The notes under the pieces: generated by a model | Database searches by the model: none | The model's input: the letters and a program-made list of their open reading frames with translations, nothing else | Told to the model about the DNA's origin: nothing | In this document: positions 43,515 through 54,231 of the stretch, in pieces | Layout: every line of letters begins with the position of its first letter | Numbering within the stretch: the stretch's first letter is position 1 | Position numbers and translations under genes: made by a program | Assembly: GCA_946965045.2 (NCBI GenBank) | Contig: OX337241.1 | Coordinates: 2,909,744 to 2,973,743, forward strand | Reading direction: 5' to 3' | Source: Epithemia pelagica | Lineage: Eukaryota > Bacillariophyta > Bacillariophyceae > Surirellales > Surirellaceae | Length of the DNA: 64,000 bases

Positions 43515-44768
43515 TCTATGATGCGGTTCCTTGTCACTGCCACAAGCATGCAGTCAATTCGAAACAACCACAACAACAACAACAACAACAACAAGACAAT
43601 GATGGTGATAATGACGATGATGCCAGACAGTTGTGTTTGATTGTATCGCTTGGTTCCATTTCATTCCAGTGTTGTGGTTTGTGGTTTCTGTCTCTGATTC
43701 GTGGTGAGCCCAACACAGATCGGTTTGTATTGCCCTCACAATTGCCTGTTTCAATGACTGGTGGGGAGTGGGGTCCGAAGACTGAAGTTTCACACGATCA
43801 CTTGTCCGTGACTGGTTGGGATAGTTGGTCGATTCGGAACCTTTTGCTGCGGATAGACGGCCGGAAACAAGACTGAAAAGGATAACCACGAGAACTTTGA
43901 TCCGAGATCCCTTGCTTGCAAAGACCACGTGATGTTGGTAGTGTTGTTGCTGGCTGCTGTCGTCCTTCATTCTCTCTTTCGCCGAGAACTCTACCAATAG
44001 GAGAGTTTGGCAGTTGGTCGGTATAGAGTCTATTTGTTTGGAACTCTGGCCGACCGCCTCTGTTTTTCTATGTGGCCCAACAAAAGTGTCAGTTGCCAAT
44101 TGTCAAGATTGTGAATGTATCAGGAGGTTTTCCGGTCTGCACGGTTTCTTCTGCCACAAAACTCTTGAAGTGAGATGCCACCACCAGACGCGGTCTGAAA
44201 CTGATTCTGCAAGCTGGTCACATGTCAAACTCTCATTCTGTTTGAACTTCCCCAGCCACCAAAATGAAGATGTTGCATTGAGACGCAATGCCTCGTTCAG
44301 TACGGGTCCCCAAAGTTGCATCCAATCCATGTCTTATTGACACTTGAGGATTTCATCAAGGCTAGAGCTCCATTCACAGAAGAGAGCTGCACCTCTCCCA
44401 GAGCTAAAATTTGGTCCCCTTGTTAGTCAACGAAGAAAATATGATGATCATGCGCCGCCTTGTCCATCTTTCTTGTTGTTGGATCTATATGAATTCGAAT
44501 AATCTTTTTGGCCCAAAGATATACTATTGTCATGCATTATATGTGCGACCCACTCTTGCCCAAGATTGCGTACCTAAGACAGACACTCTGGCTCAAATGC
44601 TTCCACGCGTACGACGAGAGTATACATAGACTATCTATAGAGTAGTTCTGAAAATTTGGATCGTGTTGTTGATGTTCCATCAGTCCGCAGCCATCAGCCA
44701 TCAGCATCTCAAAACTGATGCCTTTCGATGATCTCTTCATAAATTCGCTGCAGTCATTTTGTGAAACC
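43515..44768. other. Intergenic region between the divergent metalloprotease and kelch K1 genes
   Basis: Should hold both promoters. An (AAC)n run lies near 43567-43594. A minus-strand frame reads KVLVVILFSLVSGRLSAAKG near 43860-43920, but it lacks a supported start and is not called. Confidence 0.4.
44733..44755 (+). promoter_or_regulatory. Shared upstream element of K1
   Basis: CTCTTCATAAATTCGCTGCAG lies 14-36 bp before ATG 44769. Close relatives precede K2, K3 and the PLD-like gene at similar distances. It is probably part of the core promoter or 5' leader. Confidence 0.5.
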
Positions 44769-45959
44769 ATGGCCACGACGATGAAAGAAAAAGCATGGCA
44801 GTCGGGCCTTGTCCTGTTAGACGAGACACCTGAATGGAATTTCGAGGACTGGCCTCCTCTTGTGGGTGGATGGCGTTACTATCATGCTTCGGTCGTTCTC
44901 GATCATCCCGATAACAAGACGGAACAAACCGTCGTCGTGTTGGGCGGATATCGAACAGGTTATGGCGAGGTCAATTCCATTCTTGTATTAAATTTGGCAG
45001 ACCCAGACAAGCAGTGGCGAGAGGGGCCACCAATGAACAAGAGTCGTCGAGGACATGCCGCTGTTTTGTGCAATGGCGGCGTCTACGTGATGGGAGGACG
45101 CCATCGAGATTCAATTTGGGACTGTATCGAACGCATTGATGCGAACGATATACTACAACCATTTTTAACAGCAAGCACCACACATACGAGGAATTGGACG
45201 ACATTGACATGTCGATTATCAACGCGACGGTTTGGATGTTGTGCTGTCGCGGTTCACAACCGATATATCGTTGTAATGGGCGGCTACAACGATCATGATT
45301 TGTCGTCAGTGGATATTATAGATACAAACAACCACACTGTCACTGCGGGACCAAGCATGAATATTCCTCGATCATATTGTGCTAGTGTGGTCATTGGTAA
45401 CCGCATCTTCTCCGTTGGAGGCTACACAGGACGCTCGGTGGAGTATTTGGAATTTTCAAAGCCTGGTGACAATGAAGAGACAAAAAAGGAAACTGGCTCG
45501 ACGTTCATTTCTTTCTCGTCGACCTGGACCGCTCATTCTAATATGGTGCTTTCCAATGCACGAAGTTCTTGTGCAGTGGTTACCGTGGGATCCTGTTTGG
45601 TAGTGGCCGGAGGACTAGGCGATTCAACCGTGGACGTCTTGGATACGCACCGCAACCGTGTGTGGAATCTCCCACCATTCGGAAATCGCCGCGATTACTT
45701 CAGTATGGCGATTGTTGCCAATCATGTTGCCGTGATAAGTGGTTTTGGCAGTTCTGCCTGTGCGACATTACCACTACTGGACAAGCATACGTGGTGTTTT
45801 CGACGACTCTTGGAGCATCAGATCGACAGATGTTGTCTATTTCGGGAAGGAAGGAATATCCAACTTGCTGATAATTCACCCTTCTCCGCCTCGACATCAG
45901 CTCATAAACGAGCAAGGCCCGATACACGCCGTGGTGATGAAGGAAAGGATGAAACTTGA
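44769..45959 (+). CDS. Kelch-repeat protein K1
   Basis: An ATG at 44718 also opens this frame, but 44769 (MATTMKEKAWQSG) matches the starts of three paralogues, giving 396 residues. At least five kelch blades are visible, each with GG followed by Y, V or R, and a later W: VVVLGGYRTGYGEVNSIL, GGVYVMGGRHRDSIWD, RYIVVMGGYNDHDLSSVD, NRIFSVGGYTGRSVEYLE, SCLVVAGGLGDSTVDVLD and VAVISGFGSSACATLP. A beta-propeller is therefore expected, probably as a protein-binding platform. No BTB, F-box, signal peptide or membrane segment is present. The Lys/Arg-rich C-terminus (HKRARPDTRRGDEGK) resembles a nuclear signal. It is the first member of a four-gene cluster. Function unknown. Confidence 0.85.
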   Translation: MATTMKEKAWQSGLVLLDETPEWNFEDWPPLVGGWRYYHASVVLDHPDNKTEQTVVVLGGYRTGYGEVNSILVLNLADPDKQWREGPPMNKSRRGHAAVLCNGGVYVMGGRHRDSIWDCIERIDANDILQPFLTASTTHTRNWTTLTCRLSTRRFGCCAVAVHNRYIVVMGGYNDHDLSSVDIIDTNNHTVTAGPSMNIPRSYCASVVIGNRIFSVGGYTGRSVEYLEFSKPGDNEETKKETGSTFISFSSTWTAHSNMVLSNARSSCAVVTVGSCLVVAGGLGDSTVDVLDTHRNRVWNLPPFGNRRDYFSMAIVANHVAVISGFGSSACATLPLLDKHTWCFRRLLEHQIDRCCLFREGRNIQLADNSPFSASTSAHKRARPDTRRGDEGKDET

Positions 45960-48849
45960 AATTTGCAACGTATTGCATGTATGTCCTAACAATAGCGGAA
46001 CTGTAGCATTATCATTTTACTCTCAAACAGTTGGTGTACTGTTTTCTTCATGGCATTGCGACCTCTTGAGATATCACATACACCTTTGTACTAGTAGAAA
46101 ACGAAGGTTACACCATCCGGTATGACACCGCAAACAGGAGTGGAACCAGGCCTCGGGTAGATGTCCATGGTACCATGCCTCTCTGAAGTTAACTAGGTCG
46201 ACTTATCATGCTGTGGAAAATTATGGTTGCGTGCCTGCAACACTTGGCGCAGCGACTCGTTTGGACGGTCGACCATGCGTTCAATTGTGGAGTCCGGGCT
46301 TTCTATGGCTAACGCCTACGTGAGAGGACAGTACCCCGTCTCTCGATGCTTGTGGTTTCGGGTGAGAGAACCCTTTGGAATTTTTGCCACCGAAGTGTTC
46401 GATATTTCCTCCACTACAGCAACTAGTCTTTGTGAAGTCTTTATGATGAGGTCAGCAATTTGCTTGCGTCGATCCAGCAATCAGTCTCTCCGTAGTGGCT
46501 CGTTGACAGCCCATGGGTATCGGTCCATTGGTATCAACAAGAACAATCTCAATGCCAGTTCCGCCGAAACCTTGTTGCACGACTACAGCACTGTCAAACA
46601 GCACTGTTGGACATCAGCCACTACAATCTCTGTGCCTCGTACAGCACCAACAAAACCACGACCCTCGCCGATCATGGCTTGGCTGTCGTCCAACAGCAGT
46701 GTTGGACCTCGATGACTACCACAGTTGAGTCTCGTACCGAACTCAGCAGTACCAACAACAAAACCACGACGCCGATCATGTCTTGGCTGTAGTCTACGAG
46801 AGCTTGTTGTTGTTGTTTTGTTCTTCTTCTTCGTTGGATTCTGGTTGGTGTTGCTGCCTTGTCGTTCCACACCAACACCCAGCTTGAATCTTTGTATGTA
46901 TGAGACTTGAAGGGCCTTTCCCATGATCAATTCTTCACTACTCCAATCGGGCGCGTCGGAAGGGAGTTGAATAGCGTTCCGTACCCAAATCCCCGTCACC
47001 GTGGTCCGACTTTGAGCATTCGTTGCAAACATGATAGCTGTCGTTATATCCTGCACTCTTTTGTCTTGGTTGAGGATCATCCTGGATGCAAGTTGTATGC
47101 CATTCGCTGTCAAGCTAGATACTTTTTTGAGCCTCCACATTTTTATGTACCTCCAATGGGGCGACTTTGTGATCGATTCAGCAGGTCCTCATGGTATCAT
47201 GTCGAGAAAGGGTCCACATAATTGGCGACCAGACTGCCATGCGGTGCCACAACACAAAGAGATTTGCGTGGTCTTGCTGTTGGGGTTGATACTGATCCAC
47301 TAATAGTCGGTCAATACTGGAGGAGGATTTTCGTTCCACGAAAGACATGTGGATGAGGAAGCATACCATCGTCCTAGTGCTCTTGTTGTTGTTGTTGTTG
47401 TTGTTTGTTGCACTTGACCTCCTGTTGCGAATCGAAAGCCAAGGTACGATTTCTAGCTTGTTGCGATGAAAGTTGTCGTTGAGTATGTTCATCTTGCTAG
47501 AGTCTTCTTTAGAGTCTTTCTCGACGGGAGATGTGAGAGCAAATCACAGCAGAAAACGCTGCCAGAAGGCGCGAAAACGACGGCGACAGACACATTGTGG
47601 ATTGTGGTATCTTTTTTCGTTCGTTTCAATGGATATTCCCCCAAACTGTGATGTGGAGTCCCCCTCCCCCAAAATCTGGAGTCCCTTCCAGATCTTGGTC
47701 GCGGAATGAGGACAGGAATGGCTCGCAGGCGCGCCGACCGAGACGAACCCTGTCACTCTATCTCACAGGCGCGCCGACCGAGACGAGCAGTTCCACTCTT
47801 TCCTCTATTCGAAAAAGGAGAGGACAATTGACAATTGCTCTCGTCGCCAAGACGACCACTCTACAATAGAACCTACTGCCACACTCCATGGGAAACCATG
47901 GAATCGTTCGTTACGAGCAATTTATGAGACTTTGCCAGTGACGAGGCATGTACGTCTCTTCTTCCTTTTCTTGGTGAAAGACTACGAAGATTGTCGCAAG
48001 GAAAAATACCAACCATATAAAGGCGCTTCGAATGAAATGGAACAAGGGAGAACAACAACGACCATTCCACAAAAGCGGTAGCACCGAGGATGCAGAAGCG
48101 TTGACGATGCGTCATTCCTCATCCACAAAACTCCCTCTGCAAGCTTGTCTGCCTCCCCAAGACCCCACATTGATGCTGGTGGTGTACAATCGTTGTTGGT
48201 GAGACTCTCTCGATCAACCAAGTGGTCCCTCCAGTTTGTCTTCTTCGCAACAAAATCCTAACGCTATATGAGCAACAAGAAAAGAACCCGAGCGATCCAC
48301 CATGGGCCAATGCAAACAGGGTGATAGCGAGGACTCTTCTGATTTACCGCATTCATCCTCAGAAAGATCAGCAATGATGGGTACATGGAATCTCGTGTTT
48401 CGTGTAAACAACATCACCATCCCATGGGTCCCTTTGTAAGAAAAGTAATTATGGTTATCGAAAGCAGAGGCTCGACAAGTAGGATTGCAAAGAGATCCTC
48501 TTGTCATGAGCGCCCACGAAGAACGAAAAACCTATGGATATGAGAAAGAACTGGATAGGAGCCATACATATCAGTGGTCGTCTGTCTCGCCATGAGGTTT
48601 ATTTCGGTATCCAAAAACTTTTATGGAACTCGAAACAAGAATGCGTGATCATCTTCATTGCGTGGCTACGGTCACGATTTGTCTCGTGACGAAAGCTCCT
48701 ACCCCTCTTTGGTCCATCCATTTCGTCAAGTCAGTCGTGCTTCCAGTCCGCACCCATCAGAATCACAGGAGCAGAGCAAACCCTCTAACCACTAACACAA
48801 TACAGTGTCTCGGTCCTCATAAATTTGCTGCTATTAATATTTTGGAGCA
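45960..48849. repeat. Spacer between K1 and K2, first copy of a segmental duplication
   Basis: No supported gene. Almost the entire spacer recurs at 55462-58363. From 46938 to about 47612 the two copies are identical by eye at a constant offset of 9,563 bp. Elsewhere they differ by small changes and indels. It contains a GTT run (near 47388-47404), two direct copies of CAGGCGCGCCGACCGAGACG (47731 and 47767) and, at its end, the K2 promoter. The minus-strand ORF 46583-47140 (185 codons) is open in the copy at 46.6 kb but broken in the other, so it is not called. Confidence 0.8.
48813..48832 (+). promoter_or_regulatory. Shared upstream element of K2
   Basis: GTCCTCATAAATTTGCTGCT lies about 20 bp before the ATG of K2. 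About 90 bp upstream, CAAGTCAGTCGTGCTTCCAG, CCGCACC and CAGAATCACAGGAGCA are also found before the PLD-like gene (58263-58312). Confidence 0.55.
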
Positions 48850-50070
48850 ATGAGCACGACACTGAAAGAACAAGCATGGCAGTCGGGCCTTTTCTTATCG
48901 AAAGAGACAGCACAATGGAATGAAAATGATTGGCCTCCTCTCGAGGGTGGATGGCGCTGGCATCATGCTACGGTCGTCCTCGATCATCCCGATAAGAAGG
49001 ACGACAACAACAAGGCGCAAACGGTCGTCGTGTTGGGTGGATATCAAGCAGGTCAGGGCAGTCTCGATTCCATTCTTGTATTGAACGTGGCAGCGCCGGA
49101 CAAGCACTGGCGAGAAGGGCCATCAATGAACAAGAGTCGTCGAGGACATGCCGCTGTTGGGTGCAACGGAGGCGTCTACGTAATGGGAGGACGTCATCGA
49201 AATTCAATTTGGGATTGTATCGAAAGAATCGATTCCAATGATTTGCTTCGATCATCCTTAACAACCACCACCACGCAGGATAGTCATTGGACAACATTGA
49301 CTTGTCGATTATCAACGGGACGGTTTGGATGTTGTGCTGCTGTGGTTCACAACCGATACATCGTTGTAATGGGTGGCTACAGCAATCGTTATTTGTCGTC
49401 GGTGGATTTTCTTGATACCAGGAATCACATTGTCACTGCTGGACTATCCATGACTGTTCCTCGATCTTTTTGTTCCAGTGCGGTCGTTGGCCACCGCATC
49501 TTTGTCGTTGGAGGCCATAATGAGCATGGCAATCTTGCCTCGGTGGAATATTTGGACGACGCAACACAATGTGACAGTGTTGAGACAAAAATGGAAACTG
49601 ATGGCTCGACGTTCATTTCTTTCTCACCCACCTGGACCACTCATTCGGAGCTGAGGCTTTCCAATGCACAAAGTCCTTGTGCAATGGTTCCCGTGGGATC
49701 TTGTCTGGTGGTGGCGGGAGGATGGAGAAATTCAACCGTGGAAGTTTTGGATTCGCACCGCAACCTTGTGTGGAATCTCCCTGGACTGCAAGAAGATCGT
49801 TGGGGCTGCAGTATGGTATCTGTTGCCAATCAAGTTGCCGTGATTGGTGGATGGCGCACTACTTCCTGTGCGACATTGCCACTAATGGATAGGAATTCGT
49901 GGTGTTTTCGTCGACTATGTGAGCACCAATCGAACGGATGGTATCATTCTCTTGAAAATGCCGTTATCCGAAATGAAGATATCTCACCCTTCTTTACATC
50001 GACATCAACTCTTCAACGCGCAAGGTCCAATACTCACCGTGGTGATGAAGGGATGGATGAAGCCTACTAG
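48850..50070 (+). CDS. Kelch-repeat protein K2
   Basis: 406 residues from ATG 48850 (MSTTLKEQAWQSGLFLSKET). Blades are visible at VVVLGGYQAGQGSLDSIL, GGVYVMGGRHRNSIWD, RYIVVMGGYSNRYLSSVD, HRIFVVGGHNEHGNLASVE, SCLVVAGGWRNSTVEVLD and VAVIGGWRTTSCATLPLMD. The N-terminus is most like K3 (ETAxWNENDWPPL), the middle like K1 (MNKSRRGHAAV, GGRHRxSIWDCIERID) and the C-terminus like K4 (LMDRNSWCFRRLCEHQSNGW). No signal peptide, membrane segment or extra domain. Its downstream sequence is related to that of K4. Function unknown; a beta-propeller adaptor is likely. Confidence 0.87.
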   Translation: MSTTLKEQAWQSGLFLSKETAQWNENDWPPLEGGWRWHHATVVLDHPDKKDDNNKAQTVVVLGGYQAGQGSLDSILVLNVAAPDKHWREGPSMNKSRRGHAAVGCNGGVYVMGGRHRNSIWDCIERIDSNDLLRSSLTTTTTQDSHWTTLTCRLSTGRFGCCAAVVHNRYIVVMGGYSNRYLSSVDFLDTRNHIVTAGLSMTVPRSFCSSAVVGHRIFVVGGHNEHGNLASVEYLDDATQCDSVETKMETDGSTFISFSPTWTTHSELRLSNAQSPCAMVPVGSCLVVAGGWRNSTVEVLDSHRNLVWNLPGLQEDRWGCSMVSVANQVAVIGGWRTTSCATLPLMDRNSWCFRRLCEHQSNGWYHSLENAVIRNEDISPFFTSTSTLQRARSNTHRGDEGMDEAY

Positions 50071-50339
50071 ACGTTTTGTTCTCAAGTCACTGACTTGTTT
50101 TCTATGTTCGATTGTAATCCTAGAACCTAGTAAGTGGTTTACTCAAAAGTTGAAAGATTATGTTGCAAGATAGAATGTGCTCGTTTGTTGTCAAAGGCGG
50201 GGAAGGAAGACCAAATTTTTGTCTCTACATGTGGAAGAGCCACTGCCGTGGTCGTGCGGTCGTGAGACAAGAATCTGGGACTTTGTGGTGGCATCATGGC
50301 ACTTTGCAGCACACAGAGTCATCATCCATGGATCAATTA

Positions 50340-50575
50340 TTCTGATTTGGTTCTTTCCTATCCACGATGTTCTTGTGCAGTGATTGCTGTGGGATCCGGG
50401 CTGGTCGTGGCGGGACGACGACGCAATTCAACTGTGGAAACCTTTGGATACGCACCGGACCCGCGTGTGGAATCTCCCACCCTTTGGAAATCGCCTTGAA
50501 CGCTCCGCGTCAAAATCAAAATCTAAATGAAGCACGACCAATACGCACTGTATTGAAAAAGGGAAGGATAATCCT
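50340..50575 (+). pseudogene. Kelch gene fragment (C-terminal part)
   Basis: Matches the last third of a kelch gene: CTGATTTGG, GTTCTTGTGCAGTG, GTGGGATCCGGGCTGGTCGT, then GGATACGCACCGGAC and CGCGTGTGGAATCTCCCACC parallel K1 and K4 coding sequence. The translation drifts (SGLVVAGRRRNSTVETFGYA), with frame breaks and no start. The region before it (50108-50337) matches the 3' flank of K4. Confidence 0.7.
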
Positions 50576-50789
50576 GAATTGTACTAAAGAATAAAATCAC
50601 TCATGGAAATGCAGCGTCCGGCAGAACGTGACTTTTACGAAAAGACAAAGACTATCAAGAGGTGTGCTTTATGTTGAGTGTTTTGGTCGCTGTGTGAATT
50701 GCTTTGCTAGCCTTTACCAATCAGATTCAAGAGATGGTTTGGCAGAATTCGCTTTTTTTGGCTGGACTCCAAGAGTCACAAACTAATCA

Positions 50790-51640
50790 CTATGAATGTA
50801 GAGGACGTGCCTCATTCTTTTTTCTGACAGTTTGCTGAATATCACCAAGTTCAATCTTGTACCAAATCTCACCGTCTTCAAACTCACGGTACACAATCAT
50901 GTACCAGGACTGTAGAAGGGGCGTCGCGATTTGCTGTGTCCGACTACACTCGACCGCAATCACACGACAATCTTCATACAGCCACGTGTGTGTTTGCGTA
51001 CTCTTGCTGTCGTCGGTATTATTGTCATCGATGACTCGTACTTGATTCGTTTCTCCAATCACGGTAAGAAGATCAAAGCAATATGCCCTCTCCACAAATC
51101 GAGACTAAACCTTCCATCGGCATGGGCATCGGTAATGAAACCCTTGTACCAATCGGGACCTATGCAAGCTTGAGCAATCAAGCCGGATACCAACCGGGCG
51201 TCTCCCACGGATTGCATACCCATGCCATCAGTAATGAATATCGGAGATGGTGCCACAATCCCTTGTATAGGTATGAACGGCAAAACCTTTGTTGTTCAAC
51301 CATTCAAGAGAAATTGCGAGCAGTCGATGATGATACCTTGTCAATCGTCTCCAAAGCCGAACTCCCATCCAGAGTTGATTGAAGACGATTTGACTGGGGA
51401 CGAGCCATGGAACAAGATGCGGACGACATTGAGAAAAGTGGGATTTGTGCTTTCGCAATGAGAGATTGAATCGAGACTTGGTCCATGCCTTCATTGGCCG
51501 TCGTCAACATCCGTTCTTGCAGTTGAAGCAAGGTTGGTACGGCATGTCGATAGGCCGATGCACACCAACCCGCCATTCCGACAACAACGGTCCCATGGTT
51601 GCGCGAAGCAACCGATCCAGCACGGAGTATATGGCTTTAC
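50790..51640 (-). pseudogene. Probable broken gene of unknown family
   Basis: Three minus-strand frames read protein-like sequence in order: VVVGMAGWCASAYRHAVPTL, then LLQLQERMLTTANEG (51600-51310); VLPFIPIQGIVAPSPIFITD, then ARLVSGLIAQACIGPDWYKG (51290-51062); and RVIDDNNTDDSKSTQTHTWL, then YEDCRVIAVECSRTQQIATP and LLQSWYMIVYREFEDGEIWY (51095-50793). A GT-AG step of about 50 bp could join the first two, but a frameshift is needed before the third. No family recognised. It may be an unrecognised spliced gene instead. Confidence 0.35.
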
Positions 51641-53027
51641 TTTGCCTATTTGAAAATTGCGAGAAGGAGGACAAAACGGGATGCCTGCTGTGCATGCGAC
51701 GACTGTTATTGTTGTTTGGGTCTTGCTGGTAGATCGTCAAACATGATTTTTCTCGTCTTGCCGTGCTCCTTGATGAATGAGCAGAACGGCTCTTCTTGTT
51801 GTTGATGATTGGGTGTAACTCGTTGTTGTTGTTAGGTGCAGTCATCATCACTGTAGTGCAATCGAATAACTGTGTGGTCTTTGGTCCTTTCCACCACGAA
51901 TCGCGAGTTGAGGCATCTCTTGATCCTGATACTTGTGTGGCTTGGTTCATGGTCTCGTGGTCGATGAATCCAACAAAAGGACGAAACGGGTGGATTCAAA
52001 TGTCCGACGATGAGAGGAGCAGGGAGAGAATAATCACGACAATGCGAAACCATCTTGATCCTATTGTCTGCTTCTCTTAAGGTTCTTGCTAGAAATTGAC
52101 AAAGGGTTGACTTGTGCATGGAAGATGGGAGGATTGTGTCATGAGGGGATGCTGCTTCTATACTTTCCTCCTCCTCCTCTTTCGAAGAACGTGTCATCAT
52201 TGCGCCTGAGCATGGACGTAGGGAAACCGAGTCTTGTACCTGTGGTGGTTGGTTGTTTATTGTTGTTGTGACAAGACATCTTTCGGGTCCTGTTGTGATG
52301 ATTGATAATGGTGCTACGGCCACTGGTCGATGCTGGTGGAGGATTTCTTGTTGTCGTCATTTCAAGCAGCAACGGGATGGCAATATTCTTTGCATTGATT
52401 CTGGAGCAGCAAGAGCGGGGAACAGCCACACATTGGTGTCATTGGCAGGCAGAAACGTCTCTGTCGATATTCCTCGACACACAGGATGGCATCTCGATCA
52501 GTGCGAGCGCATTTCTTCTTCGAAATGCGAGCCCATGGAACAATATCGTGAATGAGAAAACAGGTTGGCACAAGATTTGGCAAGGGGCATCGACCATGGT
52601 GCAGACCGGAAGTGAAAGAGGAAAACCGGAAGCACCCCGCAGTCCATACGACACCACTATTCTCTTCATTTTCTTTCTCCGCGCACCATCTATGATGTTC
52701 GAGAGCACAAATAATGCTGGTGAGATGACAGTCCTTTTGTTCTTGGATACACTCGGAGTGTTTCTTGGAATTGGCAACAGTTCTATCTGTTGTTGAAAAG
52801 ATCGGATCATCTTGTTGTGGAAGATCATGGTCGTGCACCGCGCCAGAAACACCTTCACGAAACAACGTCTAAGAAGGCACAGCGACTCGTTCGAAGGGTG
52901 GTCTCGGATTCGGCCAAGCATCAATTTGTGCGGTTGGGTCCTTGCATGATACATACCTGCAGTTCTCGAAACATGATCCTTGTCCATGTAGCTTCGTGAC
53001 GACCCCCGTGTTGGTGGTTTATCATTG

Positions 53028-53780
53028 TGGTGCTGGTGGGCCGTGTTCAAAAATATAACCAACTGGTCTTATTTTGTCCTGAACCACCAATCGTCAATGC
53101 TTCGATCGAAACCATTCATTCGTTACTATAGGCAATTACGCGAAGGAGGACAAAACCCTGGATGCCTGCTGTGCATGCGACAATTGTTGTTGTTCTTGTT
53201 GTTCGGGTCCTCTATATGTGGATCGGAAATCCTGATTTTTCTCTTCTTGTCGTGCTCCTCAACGAACAAGCAGGACGGTAGTTCTTGTTGATGTTTGGGT
53301 GTAACTGGTTGTAGTTGTTTTTGTGTTGTCGGCATCATCGTAGCACAATCGAATGACTGTGTTACCATTGCTGCTTTCCCGCCACGAACCACGAGTTTCG
53401 ACATCTGTTGGTCGTGCTCCTTGTGTGGCTTGGTTCATGGTCTCTTGTGGTCAATGAATCTGACAAAAGGACGAAACGGGTGGATTCCAATGTCCGATGA
53501 TGAGAGAAGCAGTACGACGAAAAACACGACAAGCGAAAACCTTGTGGACCTGATGTTGTCCGCTTCTCTGATGGTTCTTTTTTGGAAATCGAGCATGGTT
53601 GGTTGCTGCTTCTCTACATTCCTCGTCCGTCGTCTTGTGAAGAACGAATCATTATTGATCGAGCAAAGATGGAATGGAACCATCAAGGGGAAGGAAGAAG
53701 TCTCTGGGACTGACGCAACTGGGTCGACAGCGGTTCCATTAAACTTGCTGCTGGTGCGATCTGCCGCATGTCGAAGCTGA
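53028..53780. repeat. Dispersed repeat R2 (copies at 51640-52110 and 63170-63780)
   Basis: Shared words in order include GGATGCCTGCTGTGCATGCG, CGTGCTCC, TTGGGTGTAACT, TTCATGGTCTC, GACAAAAGGACGAAACGGGT and AAATCGAGCATGGTTGGTTG. R2 and R3 (63170) align over about 700 bp including the left part (GTGCTGGTGG.CCGTGTTC). R1 is shorter. No intact ORF common to all copies and no terminal repeats seen. Confidence 0.65.
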
Positions 53781-54190
53781 AACCAGTCCATCAGCATTCT
53801 CTGATGTGAATTGAGACGCCAGGCACGAGACAATGCAATTCACATTCGTCAACAGTCCGAATGTACCCATAGTTGGAATCCAATCCATGATGTTTTGTTT
53901 GTATTTGGGCAAAAGATGTGTGTGTGGTGTTATGTACGTACCCGACAAAAGCACTGGCTCGAAGGCTTCCACGTGTAGTACTCATAAGCCTACGTCCGAT
54001 CGCACAAGAATGTAAGGATGGGTCGCGTGTCGCGTCGTTTGTGTCGTCCTTTCTGTTTTTTAACCACTGTGTCACTAATCCTCATGATTCCCCCGCTGGG
54101 GATTACAGTATATACTCTTCTTTTTCCAGTCCACACCCATCCGAGCAGCCCACTGCAATCTATTACACAGTCATCAGTGTGCTCCTTTGA

Positions 54191-54210
54191 TCCTCATAAA
54201 TGCGCTGCGG
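54191..54210 (+). promoter_or_regulatory. Shared upstream element of K3
   Basis: TCCTCATAAATGCGCTGCGG lies 22 bp before ATG 54232, matching the elements before K1, K2 and the PLD-like gene. Confidence 0.5.
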
Positions 54211-54231
54211 TCAACAAAAGGAAGACTGAGC

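Larger units (their letters stand above)
50576..54231. other. Repeat-rich region between K2 and K3 with broken minus-strand coding sequence
   Basis: Holds two members of a dispersed repeat (R1 at about 51640-52110, R2 at about 53028-53780; a third is at 63170-63780) and a broken minus-strand gene at 50790-51640, both listed separately. Long minus-strand ORFs at 52362-53062 have no recognisable domain and are not conserved between repeats. The K3 promoter is at the end. Confidence 0.45.

Noticed and set aside
46583-47140. 185-codon minus-strand ORF with ATG start (LASRMILNQDKRVQDITT)
   Set aside because: The duplicate at 56491 keeps only 70 codons in the frame and the C-terminal part is repeat-like; identity reflects recent DNA duplication, not protein constraint.
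52362-53062. Two overlapping long minus-strand ORFs between K2 and K3
   Set aside because: Overlapping frames, Cys/His/Arg-rich composition without domain, not kept in the related K4 downstream region.
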